Assembly (NCBI GenBank): GCA_009780585.1
Contig: WQZS01000006.1
Coordinates: 1-64,000 of the forward strand
Direction of reading: 5' to 3'
Source of the DNA: Defluviitaleaceae bacterium
Lineage (GTDB): Bacteria > Bacillota > Clostridia > Lachnospirales > WQUN01
Length of the DNA stretch: 64,000 nt
Positions 34,589-44,535 of this stretch are shown one piece after another. The notes beneath the pieces are model-generated. The model worked only from the letters and a program-made list of their open reading frames with translations, made no database searches and was not told the DNA's origin. Each line of letters starts with the position of its first letter. Within the stretch, counting starts at the first letter, position 1. Made by a program: the position numbers and the translations under genes.

Positions 34589-37318
34589 ATGTACGCGATT
34601 GTAAAGATTCGCAAGGTTTTGATGGTTGCTGCCTTATTAATAATCGCCTCCGCGATGCGCTTGACGGCGGAAACGTTCGTACAGTCCGGTGACCGCGTTT
34701 CTTTTGATATTACCGTACCCGCGGCGGGCGAGTACGAAATATGGCTTACATACAGAAACAACCCCGGGCGTATGCTCGCGCCCACTTTGTCGATGACCGT
34801 CAACGGCGAAGTGCCGATGCCGCAGCTCCGCCGTTTGCACTTCCCTTCGCGCTGGCTGGCGCTTGAGCCCAATACGGACCGTTACGGCAACGAAGTCCCC
34901 GCCATCCCCCGCGCTTGCCAAGATTTGCAAACCCGTCCGCTGGAGGACTCCACCCAATTGATGTCCGCGCCACTTCGTTTCAATTTGACACGAAGTGAAT
35001 ATGTACTGGAATTTACCGTAACCGACGGTGAGATAACGATTTACGATATCGAACTGCGCCGCCCGCGCGTGATCCCCCCTTATACGCCGGGGAACGCCGC
35101 GGGTAATTTTATTTATACCGTTGAAGGCGAAGGGTTTGTTTCGGCCAATTCCCCTTCGATACGCGCCGCGGGTGAATATTCGCCCGTGCTGAACCCCTAC
35201 GACGCGTCCCGCCGTTTGTTGAATATCCTGGACGGCGGCTCGTTTTCGGGCGCGGGCGACCGCGTGGACTACCAAGTCACCGTACCCGCCGACGGTTGGT
35301 ACCACATCGGCTTCCGTTACAGGCAAACGGCAAAGACGGACTTCCCCGTGTTCATCGATATCTTGATCAACGGGGAAATCCCCACCCAAGCGGCCATGTC
35401 CGTACCCTTTGATTGGACGGGCAACCGCTTTAGGGATATGACAGCGCAAACACCGGACGGTAACGACCAAACCTTTTATCTTACGGCGGGTGTTAACACG
35501 GTATCGCTGGTGATCCGCGCCGAGCCCATCGCGTTTGTATACGAGGAAATACACGATATTTTAAGGGAAATGACCGAGTTCCGTACCGAGCTCACGCGCT
35601 TAACGGGCGGCGTGACCACCGACCGTCACCGCGATTTCCGCCTGGACGAATTTATGCCCGACGTAGGCGGCACGCTTACGGATTGGGCACGGCGATCACG
35701 CGCGGCTTTAGACCTCACGACGCAAATCTCCGGCGGGCGGGTGTCAAGTACCTTCGCGGGCTTGCAGGTAGCGGAAAGCAATCTTTTATCGCTGGCCGAA
35801 CGTCCCGTGGACGTACCCCGCCGCATCAACGAACTGTCGGGCGCGCCGTACAGCATTTCCCGCTTTTTGGCGCAAGCGTTGCAAGATATGGACAACAACG
35901 CGGTAAGCATCGATCGGATATTTGTGTTCCAAAGCGAAGCGGAGCTGCCGGAAACGACGGGGTTGTTCCGCCGTTTTTGGGAAGCCGTGCGCCGTTTCTT
36001 CCTTTCGTTTACGCGGCGAGAATTTGAGGCCGGACGCAACCACGAGGAAGAAGTATTGCAGGTATGGATGTCGCGTCCGCGTCCTTTCGTAGAGCTGTTG
36101 CAAAACATGGCGGACGCGGAATTTACCCCCGCAACGGGCATCCGCGTGGATATATCGATCATGCCCGATGTGGGGCGGTATGCGCTGGCCGCCGCCGCGG
36201 GTAACGCGCCCGATGTGGGTTTGAGTGTGCCGTATGTCGTGCCTTCCTATTTGAATATCCGCGGCGCGTTGGCCGATTTGAAGCAATTCGACCGTTTTTA
36301 CGATATAGCGGAGCGTTTCCCGCCGGGGCTTTTTGTGCCGAGTATCGTGGAAGGCGGCGTGTTCGCCCTGCCGGAGACGATCAACTTTTGGGTGATGTAC
36401 TACCGTTCGGATATCTTCGAACAATTGCAAATACCCGTACCCGACCATTTGGGTGAAGTTTTGATGATATTGCCGGAATTGCAGCGGCGGGCTATGAACT
36501 TCTTCTACCCCACGGCGGGGATGATTGGTTTGAAGGTCTTCCCCGGCACGATTCCGTTCATCTTACAAAACGGCGGGGCGTTCTTCGGCGAAACCATCGG
36601 CGCGTCCTACCTCGATACACCGGAAAGTCTGGCAGGCTTCCAAATCCTAACAGACCTGTTTACGGTATATAACCTGCCCATCGAAGTACCCGCGCCCGGC
36701 TTCTACCAAGCCTTCCGCGCGGGGACGATGCCCATCGGCGTATCGGACTTGGGCACTTACCTGTTGCTTACAAACGCCGCGCCTGAATTGGAAGGCCATT
36801 GGAACATCGCGCCCTTCCCGGGGTTGTTGCAAGAGGACGGCACGGTCAACCGCCACACCACGGGCGGCGACACATCGGCGATCATCTTTTCGCAATCGCG
36901 GCAACAGGAAAACGCGTGGAAATTCCTCGATTGGTGGACGTCCGACCAAGTACAGGCCGACTTCAGCGTGTCGCTGGTGTCGCTGTACGGGGGTACGTTT
37001 ATGTGGAGCTCGGCTAACCGCGCGGCGTTCGCGCAGTTACCCATCCCCGGCAACCACCGCGACGTGATTTTGCAGCAAACCGAACACATGGTAGAAGTCC
37101 CCTGGGTGCCCGGCACCTATATGGTGGAGCGCGAACTATCGAACGCCTACAACGCGGTTATCGTTAACGGTTTGAATGTGCGCCGCGCGATGGATATCGC
37201 GATCAAGCGCATCGACCGCGAGGTGTTCCGAAAGCTGGAGGAGTTCGGCTTTACGCAGAACGGCGAACAGGTACGGCCCTTTGTCACCCCGCATGTTAAT
37301 GTATTGCAACGCCCTTAG
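34589..37318 (+). CDS. ABC importer solute-binding protein with N-terminal beta domains
   Basis: At 909 residues this is twice the length of a normal family-1 sugar-binding protein. After a signal sequence (MYAIVKIRKVLMVAALLIIA) come two repeated carbohydrate-module-like beta domains (about 30-165 and 180-320; each has a GDRVxYxVTVPAxGxYxI pattern), a helical region (about 325-470), then the binding-protein fold (about 490-900: LPETINFWVMYYRSDIFEQL, TTGGDTSAIIFSQS). No lipobox; the N-terminal helix may anchor it. It would deliver oligosaccharides to the two permeases that follow. AAGGGG is 8 bp before ATG 34589. Confidence 0.82.
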   Translation: MYAIVKIRKVLMVAALLIIASAMRLTAETFVQSGDRVSFDITVPAAGEYEIWLTYRNNPGRMLAPTLSMTVNGEVPMPQLRRLHFPSRWLALEPNTDRYGNEVPAIPRACQDLQTRPLEDSTQLMSAPLRFNLTRSEYVLEFTVTDGEITIYDIELRRPRVIPPYTPGNAAGNFIYTVEGEGFVSANSPSIRAAGEYSPVLNPYDASRRLLNILDGGSFSGAGDRVDYQVTVPADGWYHIGFRYRQTAKTDFPVFIDILINGEIPTQAAMSVPFDWTGNRFRDMTAQTPDGNDQTFYLTAGVNTVSLVIRAEPIAFVYEEIHDILREMTEFRTELTRLTGGVTTDRHRDFRLDEFMPDVGGTLTDWARRSRAALDLTTQISGGRVSSTFAGLQVAESNLLSLAERPVDVPRRINELSGAPYSISRFLAQALQDMDNNAVSIDRIFVFQSEAELPETTGLFRRFWEAVRRFFLSFTRREFEAGRNHEEEVLQVWMSRPRPFVELLQNMADAEFTPATGIRVDISIMPDVGRYALAAAAGNAPDVGLSVPYVVPSYLNIRGALADLKQFDRFYDIAERFPPGLFVPSIVEGGVFALPETINFWVMYYRSDIFEQLQIPVPDHLGEVLMILPELQRRAMNFFYPTAGMIGLKVFPGTIPFILQNGGAFFGETIGASYLDTPESLAGFQILTDLFTVYNLPIEVPAPGFYQAFRAGTMPIGVSDLGTYLLLTNAAPELEGHWNIAPFPGLLQEDGTVNRHTTGGDTSAIIFSQSRQQENAWKFLDWWTSDQVQADFSVSLVSLYGGTFMWSSANRAAFAQLPIPGNHRDVILQQTEHMVEVPWVPGTYMVERELSNAYNAVIVNGLNVRRAMDIAIKRIDREVFRKLEEFGFTQNGEQVRPFVTPHVNVLQRP

Positions 37319-37376
37319 ATGGCACTCGGAATTAAGAACGCCGGATTAAAAAATGTCTCTACATGGAGGCACATGG

Positions 37377-38255
37377 ATGTATAAAAAATCCGCACCCCTG
37401 CTCTTTGTCGCGCCGTATGTGGTTTTGTTTACGGTATTCATCATTGTGCCCGTCGTTATGGCGATGGCTTTGTCGTTCACCAACTTCGACGCGATACAAC
37501 GCCCGCAATTTATCGGGTTATTGAATTTTACCAACCTGTTTACGCAGGATTTAATTTTCCTCCAATTCGTGCTGCCCAACGCGATCTTGTTTGCCGTTAT
37601 CGTGGGGCCGGGCGGGTACGCGCTGGCGTTTTTTATCGCGTGGTCGCTGGCGCAAGTCAACAAGGGGCCGCGTACGGTTTTGGCGTTGTGCATGTATACA
37701 CCCTCCATGACGGCGGGCGTGGCGATCGCGGTGTTGTGGCAAATCATATTCCTCGGCAACCCGCAGGGGTACTTAAACGGATTGTTAATAAATTGGGGCA
37801 TCATCACCGAACCCATTAACTTTATGGTAAACGCGGATTATATTTTGCCGATCATCATTGTGGTTTCGTTATGGAGCAGCATGGGCGTGGGTTTCCTCGC
37901 GATGCTGGCGGGGGTGCTTAACGTAAACCCCGAGCTTTACGAAGCCGCCGCCATCGACGGCGTTAAGTCGCGCTTGCAAGAGGTTTTTTACATCACGATC
38001 CCCTCCATGAAGCCGCAGATGCTCTTCGGCGCGGTAATGAGCATCGTTGGGGCGTTCCAAGCGGGCGCGATCGGTGTGGCGTTGACGGGGGCCAACCCCA
38101 CGCCGCACTACGCGGGGCAGCTCATGGTCAACCACATCGACGACTACGGTTTTATCCGATATGAAATGGGCTACGCTTCCGCCGTTTCGATCGTGCTGTT
38201 GGGAATAATATTTGGCTTTTCAAGCATGTCGCGCAGGGTATTCAAGGAGGATTAG
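37377..38255 (+). CDS. Sugar ABC transporter permease, MalF/UgpA type
   Basis: The 292-residue product has six hydrophobic segments and the ABC permease loop [20 protein letters not shown] then ITIP (EAA motif that contacts the ATPase). GGAGG lies 7 bp before ATG 37377, which is preferred over ATG 37353. It follows the large binding protein by 58 bp and pairs with the next gene, 3 bp downstream. No ATPase is encoded nearby; a shared MsmK-type ATPase is inferred. Confidence 0.9.
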   Translation: MYKKSAPLLFVAPYVVLFTVFIIVPVVMAMALSFTNFDAIQRPQFIGLLNFTNLFTQDLIFLQFVLPNAILFAVIVGPGGYALAFFIAWSLAQVNKGPRTVLALCMYTPSMTAGVAIAVLWQIIFLGNPQGYLNGLLINWGIITEPINFMVNADYILPIIIVVSLWSSMGVGFLAMLAGVLNVNPELYEAAAIDGVKSRLQEVFYITIPSMKPQMLFGAVMSIVGAFQAGAIGVALTGANPTPHYAGQLMVNHIDDYGFIRYEMGYASAVSIVLLGIIFGFSSMSRRVFKED

Positions 38256-38258
38256 GGG

Positions 38259-39116
38259 ATGAACAGGACGAACCCGAAGCGTTTCTCCAAGGACCAAATC
38301 CCGCTGTATTTATACTTGATACCGCTGGCTGTTTTTATGGCCGCACCCATCGTGTTTATCGTGTTCCATGCCTTTAAGCCGATGGACGAATTGTTCGCGC
38401 ATCCGCCGCGCTTTTTGGTTTCGCGCCCGACGCTGGATAACTTTACGAACCTGTTCCGCATGGCGGCGGGGGCTACGGTGCCGTTGTCGCGTTATGTGTT
38501 CAACTCCGTGGTGGTTACCTTTACGGCGGTGATGGGCACGGTCATGTTTTCGTCGATGGCGGCGTTCGCGCTTTCGAAGATGCGCTGGAAATACGCGGGC
38601 GTGCTGTTCACGATCAATAACCTCGCGCTAATGTTTGTGCCGACGGCGGTGACGATACCGCGCTACATGACGATTACGGGCATCGGCATCGACAATACGT
38701 ACTTCGCGCATATTTTGCCGCTGATGGCTACGCCCGTGGTTTTGTTCCTGGTAAAGCAAAACATGGATAACCAAGTCCCCAACGAATTGATTGAGGCCGC
38801 GCATGTGGACGGCGCCACCCCGTGGGGGATTTACCGGGGTGTCGTACTCCCGATGATCCGGCCCGCCATAGCGACGGGTGCGATCCTGTCGTTCCAACTG
38901 GTGTGGAACAACCTGGAAACCAGCCAGCTCTTCACTACTTCCGAAAGCGTACGGACGCTGGCGTTTTACATGAGTACGCTGGCGGCTACAGGAGGCATCG
39001 CGGGGCAGGGGATGGCGGCGGCGGCGGGGTTGTTTATGTTCGTTCCAAATCTGCTGCTGTTTATCGTGATGCAAAGCAGGGTTATGAATACGATGGCACA
39101 TTCGGGGCTTAAGTAA
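38259..39116 (+). CDS. Sugar ABC transporter permease, MalG/UgpE type
   Basis: The 285-residue product has six membrane segments and the EAA loop ELIEAAHVDGATPWGIYRGV. The C-terminal QSRVMNTMAHSGLK is typical of the MalG/AraQ branch. It forms a heterodimer with the preceding permease. Only three bases separate them. Confidence 0.9.
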   Translation: MNRTNPKRFSKDQIPLYLYLIPLAVFMAAPIVFIVFHAFKPMDELFAHPPRFLVSRPTLDNFTNLFRMAAGATVPLSRYVFNSVVVTFTAVMGTVMFSSMAAFALSKMRWKYAGVLFTINNLALMFVPTAVTIPRYMTITGIGIDNTYFAHILPLMATPVVLFLVKQNMDNQVPNELIEAAHVDGATPWGIYRGVVLPMIRPAIATGAILSFQLVWNNLETSQLFTTSESVRTLAFYMSTLAATGGIAGQGMAAAAGLFMFVPNLLLFIVMQSRVMNTMAHSGLK

Positions 39117-39162
39117 AAACAGAAGTCGGACTGTTAAAACGTAAGGAAGGGAGGGCGTTCGT

Positions 39163-41202
39163 GTGAAAAATTTTTATAAAATAATAATCGGCATTGCTAT
39201 CGCCCTTCTGATGACGATTGCCTTTGCTTCGTGGGTTTATGCCGTGCCTTACCATACGTGGACGCGTTCGGGCAATACGTTTGTGATGACGCAGACGGCG
39301 TACGAGCCTTATTTTACGCTTTCGCACATCGGGCCTTACGCGTTGAATACGCCGTCGGATTTGCGTATCGGTTCGGACGGGTTAATGTACATCGCCGACA
39401 CGGGCAACGCGCGTATCTTGGTGGCGACCCTCGAAGGCGAATGGGTGCGTACGATCGGCGAGGGGATTTTACAAACGCCGCGCGGCGTGTTCCGCGCGGA
39501 CTACGGGCGTATATACGTGGCCGACCAAGGCGCGCAGGCTGTGTTCGTGTTTAACGATGATAACGAGCTGTTGCAAACCATCACGCGCCCCGTGCATCCG
39601 TTATTCGGCCGTACCGCGCCGTTCTTCCCCATGAAAGTCGTGGCCGACTTGCGCGGCAATGCCTATATCATTTCGCAGGGTAACTTTAACGGTATTATCC
39701 AGCTTGCGGGCGGCACGCACGAATTTTTGGGCTATTTCGGCGCAAACACTACCAACGTAACGTGGTTTACAGCGTTCCGCCGTTGGTTTTACACCGAAGA
39801 ACAAATGGTGCGGCTGACGGGCATTAACCCGATTACCGTCACGAACATTGCGGTGGACAGCCGCGGGTTGGTGCACTCCGTAAGCTCGGGCGACGCGGAC
39901 GGTTTAAAACGGCTCAACATGGCGGGGACGGACATCCTTAACATCGAGCCGGGCTGGAACTCACCCGCTTTTGTGGCGGTTGCGGCGGCGGAAAACGGCA
40001 ATATCGTAGCCGCCACGCACCAATGGATTTACGAATACACCCCCGAAGGGGATTTGCTGTTCGTCTTCGGCGGCAGCGGGCTGGGCTTGCGGCAACGGGC
40101 GGGTTTGTTCCAATCGATATCCGCCGTCGCCATGCACGAAGGCAGGATGTACGTTGTGGACGATATGCTGAGCATTGTCCAGGTAATGACGCGCACGGAA
40201 TTCGCGCAGAACGTGCATACGGCGTTCGATTTATTCAACGCGGGTATGTACGTCGAAAGCATGGAACCCTGGCGCGAGATCATCCGCATGAACGCCATGT
40301 TCGCCTACGCGGGCGTGGGGTTGGGTGAAGCGTACTTCCGCGTGGGGGATTTTTCGAACGCGCTGCGCTTCTTTAGGCGGGGGTACGATGTTGAAGGTTA
40401 TTCCGACGCGTTTTGGGAGCTGCGCTCGAATTGGATGCAAGCGAACCTCGGGACGTTTATCGTCGCCGCCTTTATATTGATCGTATTGTGGCAAACGCTA
40501 AAATTTGCGGACAGGAAGTACATACCCGTGCTTATGCCCCTGCGCAAGGCAAGGGATAAAATAAAAGGCTTTACGTTATTTTCGCAATGCGCGTTTTCGC
40601 TGCGCAACATAACCAACCCCGCCGCCGCCGCGGAAGGGATTAAATACGACGGCAAGGGCAGCTACAAAGCCGCGTTTATCCTGTTGTTTATCTTTTATGT
40701 TTTGTTCATACTGGAGCGGTATTTTTCGGGCTTTTTGTTCCGCACCGTGGAGGAAGGGCAATACGATTTGCTTACCGACGCGGCGGTCCTACTGGCGGCG
40801 GTACTGCTGCCGATTATCTGCTGCTATTTGGTGACCGCCATCACCGACGGGGAAGCGACGTTTAAGCAACTTTTCGTGGGCATTATCTATGCTTTCGCGC
40901 CCTTGTTCGTATTAAAGCCCGTCGTCGTTATCATGACGAACGTGCTTACCCTAAACGAAGCGTTCTTCATCACCTTCACCAATTTCGTCGCGTACGTGTG
41001 GACGGCGTTGCTCATTTTCCTCGCGATCAAGAATTTAAACGACTATACCTTTGGTAAAACGATTAAAACGCTGATCATGGCGTTGTTCGTCACGCTGATA
41101 ACGGCGATGCTTATATTCATTATCTATGTATTGGTGATGCAAGTAGCGGATTTCGGCACGGGCTTTACCCGGGAGGCGGTGTTCAGGCTTGTTAGGCGAT
41201 AA
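39163..41202 (+). CDS. NHL-repeat / TPR-like / Yip1-domain membrane protein
   Basis: The 679-residue product starts at GTG 39163 after GGAAGGGAGGG and has an N-terminal export helix (about 8-27). Residues about 45-345 carry NHL/beta-propeller repeats (LRIGSDGLMYIADTGNARIL, RIYVADQGAQAVFVF). Residues about 350-420 look like a TPR pair (AYAGVGLGEAYFRVGDFSNA). A membrane helix at about 430 and a Yip1-like bundle (about 490-675, five to six helices) follow. The propeller would face outside and the bundle lies in the membrane. No reaction is known. The position between importer genes and DUF5696 suggests an accessory role in substrate capture. Confidence 0.75.
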   Translation: MKNFYKIIIGIAIALLMTIAFASWVYAVPYHTWTRSGNTFVMTQTAYEPYFTLSHIGPYALNTPSDLRIGSDGLMYIADTGNARILVATLEGEWVRTIGEGILQTPRGVFRADYGRIYVADQGAQAVFVFNDDNELLQTITRPVHPLFGRTAPFFPMKVVADLRGNAYIISQGNFNGIIQLAGGTHEFLGYFGANTTNVTWFTAFRRWFYTEEQMVRLTGINPITVTNIAVDSRGLVHSVSSGDADGLKRLNMAGTDILNIEPGWNSPAFVAVAAAENGNIVAATHQWIYEYTPEGDLLFVFGGSGLGLRQRAGLFQSISAVAMHEGRMYVVDDMLSIVQVMTRTEFAQNVHTAFDLFNAGMYVESMEPWREIIRMNAMFAYAGVGLGEAYFRVGDFSNALRFFRRGYDVEGYSDAFWELRSNWMQANLGTFIVAAFILIVLWQTLKFADRKYIPVLMPLRKARDKIKGFTLFSQCAFSLRNITNPAAAAEGIKYDGKGSYKAAFILLFIFYVLFILERYFSGFLFRTVEEGQYDLLTDAAVLLAAVLLPIICCYLVTAITDGEATFKQLFVGIIYAFAPLFVLKPVVVIMTNVLTLNEAFFITFTNFVAYVWTALLIFLAIKNLNDYTFGKTIKTLIMALFVTLITAMLIFIIYVLVMQVADFGTGFTREAVFRLVRR

Positions 41203-41221
41203 CGGAATAAAAAGGACGCGG

Positions 41222-43462
41222 ATGGGAAGCCACTCGTCCGCGGTTATAACAACGGTTACAACAATGCTTTTATTGTTTTCCTTGGTTTTTTTGACGGCGT
41301 GCGCCTCTGACGGCGTTGCCGTGGACCCGCCCGCGGGGCATATACCCGATTGGATACCCGTCACGGGAGCTGCGCGTCCGATAATTTTGGGGGAATCCCC
41401 CAAAATTTTGCACGGGCATATTTTGGTGGCGGAAAACGCCCATTGGGCGATGTACTTATGCGAAACCACCCTCGGCATCATTATGCAGGACGTGCATACG
41501 GGTACCTACATGCGCTCCACCGTGGCCGAGCCCGACCCGGCGGATAATCCCCTATGGCAAGGCTTGTACATGAGCGGCCTAACCATAGACGTACAGGTCG
41601 GCACCAACGTTAACCCCACCCGTGTAAACCCGGTGAACAACCCGCACCGCTTAAATATTTTTTACAACGCAAACGGCTTCGCGGCGGAGATATTCTTCCC
41701 CGGCCCGCAAATCGGCTTGACGTTGATCGTGGAGCTGACCGAAAGCGGCTTCACCGCGGAGGTTCCGCAAGCGTCGATCATCGAAAACGACCCCAACCAA
41801 GTGATCGGCTCGCTGTATATCTACCCCTTCCTGGGCCATACCCGCCTGGGTGCGGACGAGGGTTATATGTTCATCCCCGACGGGCAGGGCGCGCTGATCA
41901 AATTACAGGATAACGACCGCCGCTTCGCCACGGGTTACGCCGAGCTTGTATTCGGGCGCAACATCGGGCTGGAAGTGGAAATGATCTTTAACCAATTTTC
42001 GGGGTACGACTTCGCGGACTACCCCGAGCAGATATTAATGCCCGTATTCGGCATGGTGCATACCGAACGCGGGATCGGCTTCCTGGGCGTTATTTCATCC
42101 GGCGCGGAGAACGCGATGCTTGAAGCGTGGCCCAACGGCGCGAGTACGGCCTTCGACTGGATAACGGCGCGTTTTTTGTACAGGCACATCTTCATGCAGC
42201 CGCTTGGGCTCGCGTCGGGGACGATTGATGCCCGTACGCCGCGCCCCAACCGGGTGGACGCGAAGCTCACCTTCCTGTTCGTAACGGGCGAGGACGCCAA
42301 TTACGCGGGGCTGGCTGTGGCGTACCGCGGCTACCTTGATAATGCCGGGGCGTTCGCGAACGCGGCGGCGGATGATTTTAACGTGGGGATTACCTTCCTC
42401 GGCTTCGAAAAACGCGACTGGGCATTATTTCAATTGAATGTGAACATGACCACTTTCCGACAAGCGCAGGATATGCTTAACGAACTGGCGGACGCGGGCG
42501 TAACGGGCTCGTTCGTCCGCTTTGAAGGATGGATGCGCGGCGGCGCGACGGGGGGTTGGCCCAACAGGGGATTCAACCCCGCGGGTAATATCGGCGGGCG
42601 AAGCGGCTTGATAAACCTGCGCGATACGGTGCAGGGCTTAGGCGGCGAACTGACGCTGATTATCGACCCAATCTGTATGCTGACTTCGGCACGCCCCTTT
42701 GAATCGATCAACGCCCTGCGCCGCGTAACGGGACGCACGGCGGATTTTTCGGGCGGGAATATGCGCCGCACCACGCCCTCGCGTACGCTGGCGATATCGG
42801 AGCAAACGGGCGCGGCCTTCGCGCGGCACGGCTTCCGTGCGGATATCATGTGCCTCCCGAGTACGCTAACGTCGTATTCGGAAAGCGGCGTGTTCTTTTG
42901 CCGTACGGACTGCGCCGTTATGTATGACCGTTCCCTCAGCCATCATGATGCGCCGTCGCTGTCGCGGCCTTCCGCCAACACATGGCACCATGCCCGTGCG
43001 TTAACCAACATGCCCTCCCGCGGGTCGGGATATTTATATGTATATAAGGACATCCCCTTCCTGTCGATCGCGACCTCGGGGCGGATACCCTTTTATATGG
43101 AATACGTGAATTTCCAGCCCAACCGCTCGCGTTTCTTCCTTAATTTGGTGGAAACGGGCGCACGCCCGATGTTCCTCGTCACCCACGGGGACGCGGCGGA
43201 TTTGCGCCTGACCAACCGCCGCAGCGTATACACGTCGGAATTTGGGCTGTACCGCGATCAAATTATCCGTTACCACCGTGAACTTTCCGCCGTACACGCC
43301 CGTATCGGCGATGCCTCCATCGTCAGGCATTACTCCGATGACAGCGAAGTACGCGTATACTATTCCAACGACGTGCGGATATATATCAATTACGGGCGTT
43401 TCCCCGCGGAAATAAACGGGGTATCAGTCGGGCCCATGTCCTATGTACTGCTAGAGGGTTGA
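41222..43462 (+). CDS. DUF5696 lipoprotein
   Basis: The 746-residue product has a lipoprotein signal (MLLLFSLVFLTACASDG; lipobox LTAC) and would be anchored outside the membrane. The rest matches my memory of DUF5696: an early beta region and a TIM-barrel-like second half with VRFEGWMRGGATGGWPN, LTLIIDPICML and YRDQIIRYHREL. A glycoside hydrolase-related fold is possible but no catalytic pair is obvious. ATG 41222 (AAGGA 5 bp upstream) is preferred over TTG 41189, which is inside the previous gene. A perfect palindrome at 41383-41407 lies in its coding sequence. Its stop shares a base with the next start. Confidence 0.72.
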   Translation: MGSHSSAVITTVTTMLLLFSLVFLTACASDGVAVDPPAGHIPDWIPVTGAARPIILGESPKILHGHILVAENAHWAMYLCETTLGIIMQDVHTGTYMRSTVAEPDPADNPLWQGLYMSGLTIDVQVGTNVNPTRVNPVNNPHRLNIFYNANGFAAEIFFPGPQIGLTLIVELTESGFTAEVPQASIIENDPNQVIGSLYIYPFLGHTRLGADEGYMFIPDGQGALIKLQDNDRRFATGYAELVFGRNIGLEVEMIFNQFSGYDFADYPEQILMPVFGMVHTERGIGFLGVISSGAENAMLEAWPNGASTAFDWITARFLYRHIFMQPLGLASGTIDARTPRPNRVDAKLTFLFVTGEDANYAGLAVAYRGYLDNAGAFANAAADDFNVGITFLGFEKRDWALFQLNVNMTTFRQAQDMLNELADAGVTGSFVRFEGWMRGGATGGWPNRGFNPAGNIGGRSGLINLRDTVQGLGGELTLIIDPICMLTSARPFESINALRRVTGRTADFSGGNMRRTTPSRTLAISEQTGAAFARHGFRADIMCLPSTLTSYSESGVFFCRTDCAVMYDRSLSHHDAPSLSRPSANTWHHARALTNMPSRGSGYLYVYKDIPFLSIATSGRIPFYMEYVNFQPNRSRFFLNLVETGARPMFLVTHGDAADLRLTNRRSVYTSEFGLYRDQIIRYHRELSAVHARIGDASIVRHYSDDSEVRVYYSNDVRIYINYGRFPAEINGVSVGPMSYVLLEG
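41383..41407. repeat. 25-bp perfect palindrome in the DUF5696 gene
   Basis: AATTTTGGGGG and CCCCCAAAATT are perfect 11-bp arms around AAT. The in-frame translation is IILGESPKIL, near the N-terminus after the lipobox region. Arm length and 3-base spacer are similar to the 27-bp family but the sequence is unrelated. Confidence 0.6.
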
Positions 43463-44535
43463 TGATAATGGAAAAGGTGATCCATGCGAACACATTTCGA
43501 ATGAAATGCGTGAAATTGGCCAATAAGATCAAGGGTTTACGTAAATCCATGCGCATTTCCGGACGCACGCGGCGCAATTGGTTCTATGCGTACGCGTTCC
43601 TCATGCCGTGGTTGATCGGCGTATTCCTGCTATTGATATACCCCTTGTATACCTCCTTCTCCTTCAGCCGCTCACAGGTGCGCTTCCCGCCCACGGGGCT
43701 GGTGCAGTTCCCCGTCGGCTGGGAGAACTATACGAACATCTTCGCGCTTGACACGGTCTTTATGACGGGCTTGGTCAGTTTTACATTGCAACTGATCCCG
43801 CAGATGGCGATTATCGTATCCTTCGCGTTGATCATCTCCATGCTGTTAAACGGTAGGATCAAGGCGCGGGGATTGTTCCGCGCGGTATTCTTCCTCCCCG
43901 TCATTATCGCCACGGGGCCCGTAATGAGCGAGTTGATCAACGAAGGCGTGGCGACCGTACCCGCGGTCAACCTATCGGCGATCGCCAACGCGATGGACTT
44001 CCTGCCCCCGATGGTGCTGGAACCGATCGTGGGCTTGTTTACGCAATTGATCATGATCCTTTGGAATTCAGGCGTGCAAATCCTCATCTTCCTTGCGGCG
44101 TTGCAAAAGATCAACCCCGAGCAATACGAGGCCGCCAAAATGGACGGGGCATCCGGCTGGGAATGCTTTTGGAAGATTACCTCCCCCGCGTTGCGCCCCA
44201 TGCTTTTCCTCAACGTCATCTATACCGTCGTGTGGCTGGCCAATTCCGACCAAAACCCCATCATTAATATGCTGCACATCCGTATGATTGCGGGAGTATT
44301 AGGCCCGGGGGGTATGCCCGGCGGTTACGGCCACGCGTCGGCGATGGCATGGGTGTATTCGATTGTGGTGCTGTTGATCATCGGCTTGTGCTGGGTGGTG
44401 TTGCACGAACGCAAAGACAAGGATAAGCCGGAGACGAAACGCCTGGAGCAAAAAAGTTACCTGCCCAAGAGGCGGGAAATCGTACGCAAATTACGCAAAT
44501 CGGACATGGAGGGAATCGGGGTGGACAAGAGATGA
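43462..44535 (+). CDS. Sugar ABC transporter permease (second importer, MalF type)
   Basis: The 357-residue product has six membrane segments, the EAA loop EQYEAAKMDGASGWECFWKI and a charged C-terminal tail (KDKDKPETKRLEQKS). ATG 43462 overlaps the DUF5696 stop (TGATG) with GAGGG just upstream. The end overlaps the next permease by four bases. A longer N-terminal cytosolic part (about 45 residues) distinguishes it from the first importer's permease. Confidence 0.88.
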   Translation: MIMEKVIHANTFRMKCVKLANKIKGLRKSMRISGRTRRNWFYAYAFLMPWLIGVFLLLIYPLYTSFSFSRSQVRFPPTGLVQFPVGWENYTNIFALDTVFMTGLVSFTLQLIPQMAIIVSFALIISMLLNGRIKARGLFRAVFFLPVIIATGPVMSELINEGVATVPAVNLSAIANAMDFLPPMVLEPIVGLFTQLIMILWNSGVQILIFLAALQKINPEQYEAAKMDGASGWECFWKITSPALRPMLFLNVIYTVVWLANSDQNPIINMLHIRMIAGVLGPGGMPGGYGHASAMAWVYSIVVLLIIGLCWVVLHERKDKDKPETKRLEQKSYLPKRREIVRKLRKSDMEGIGVDKR

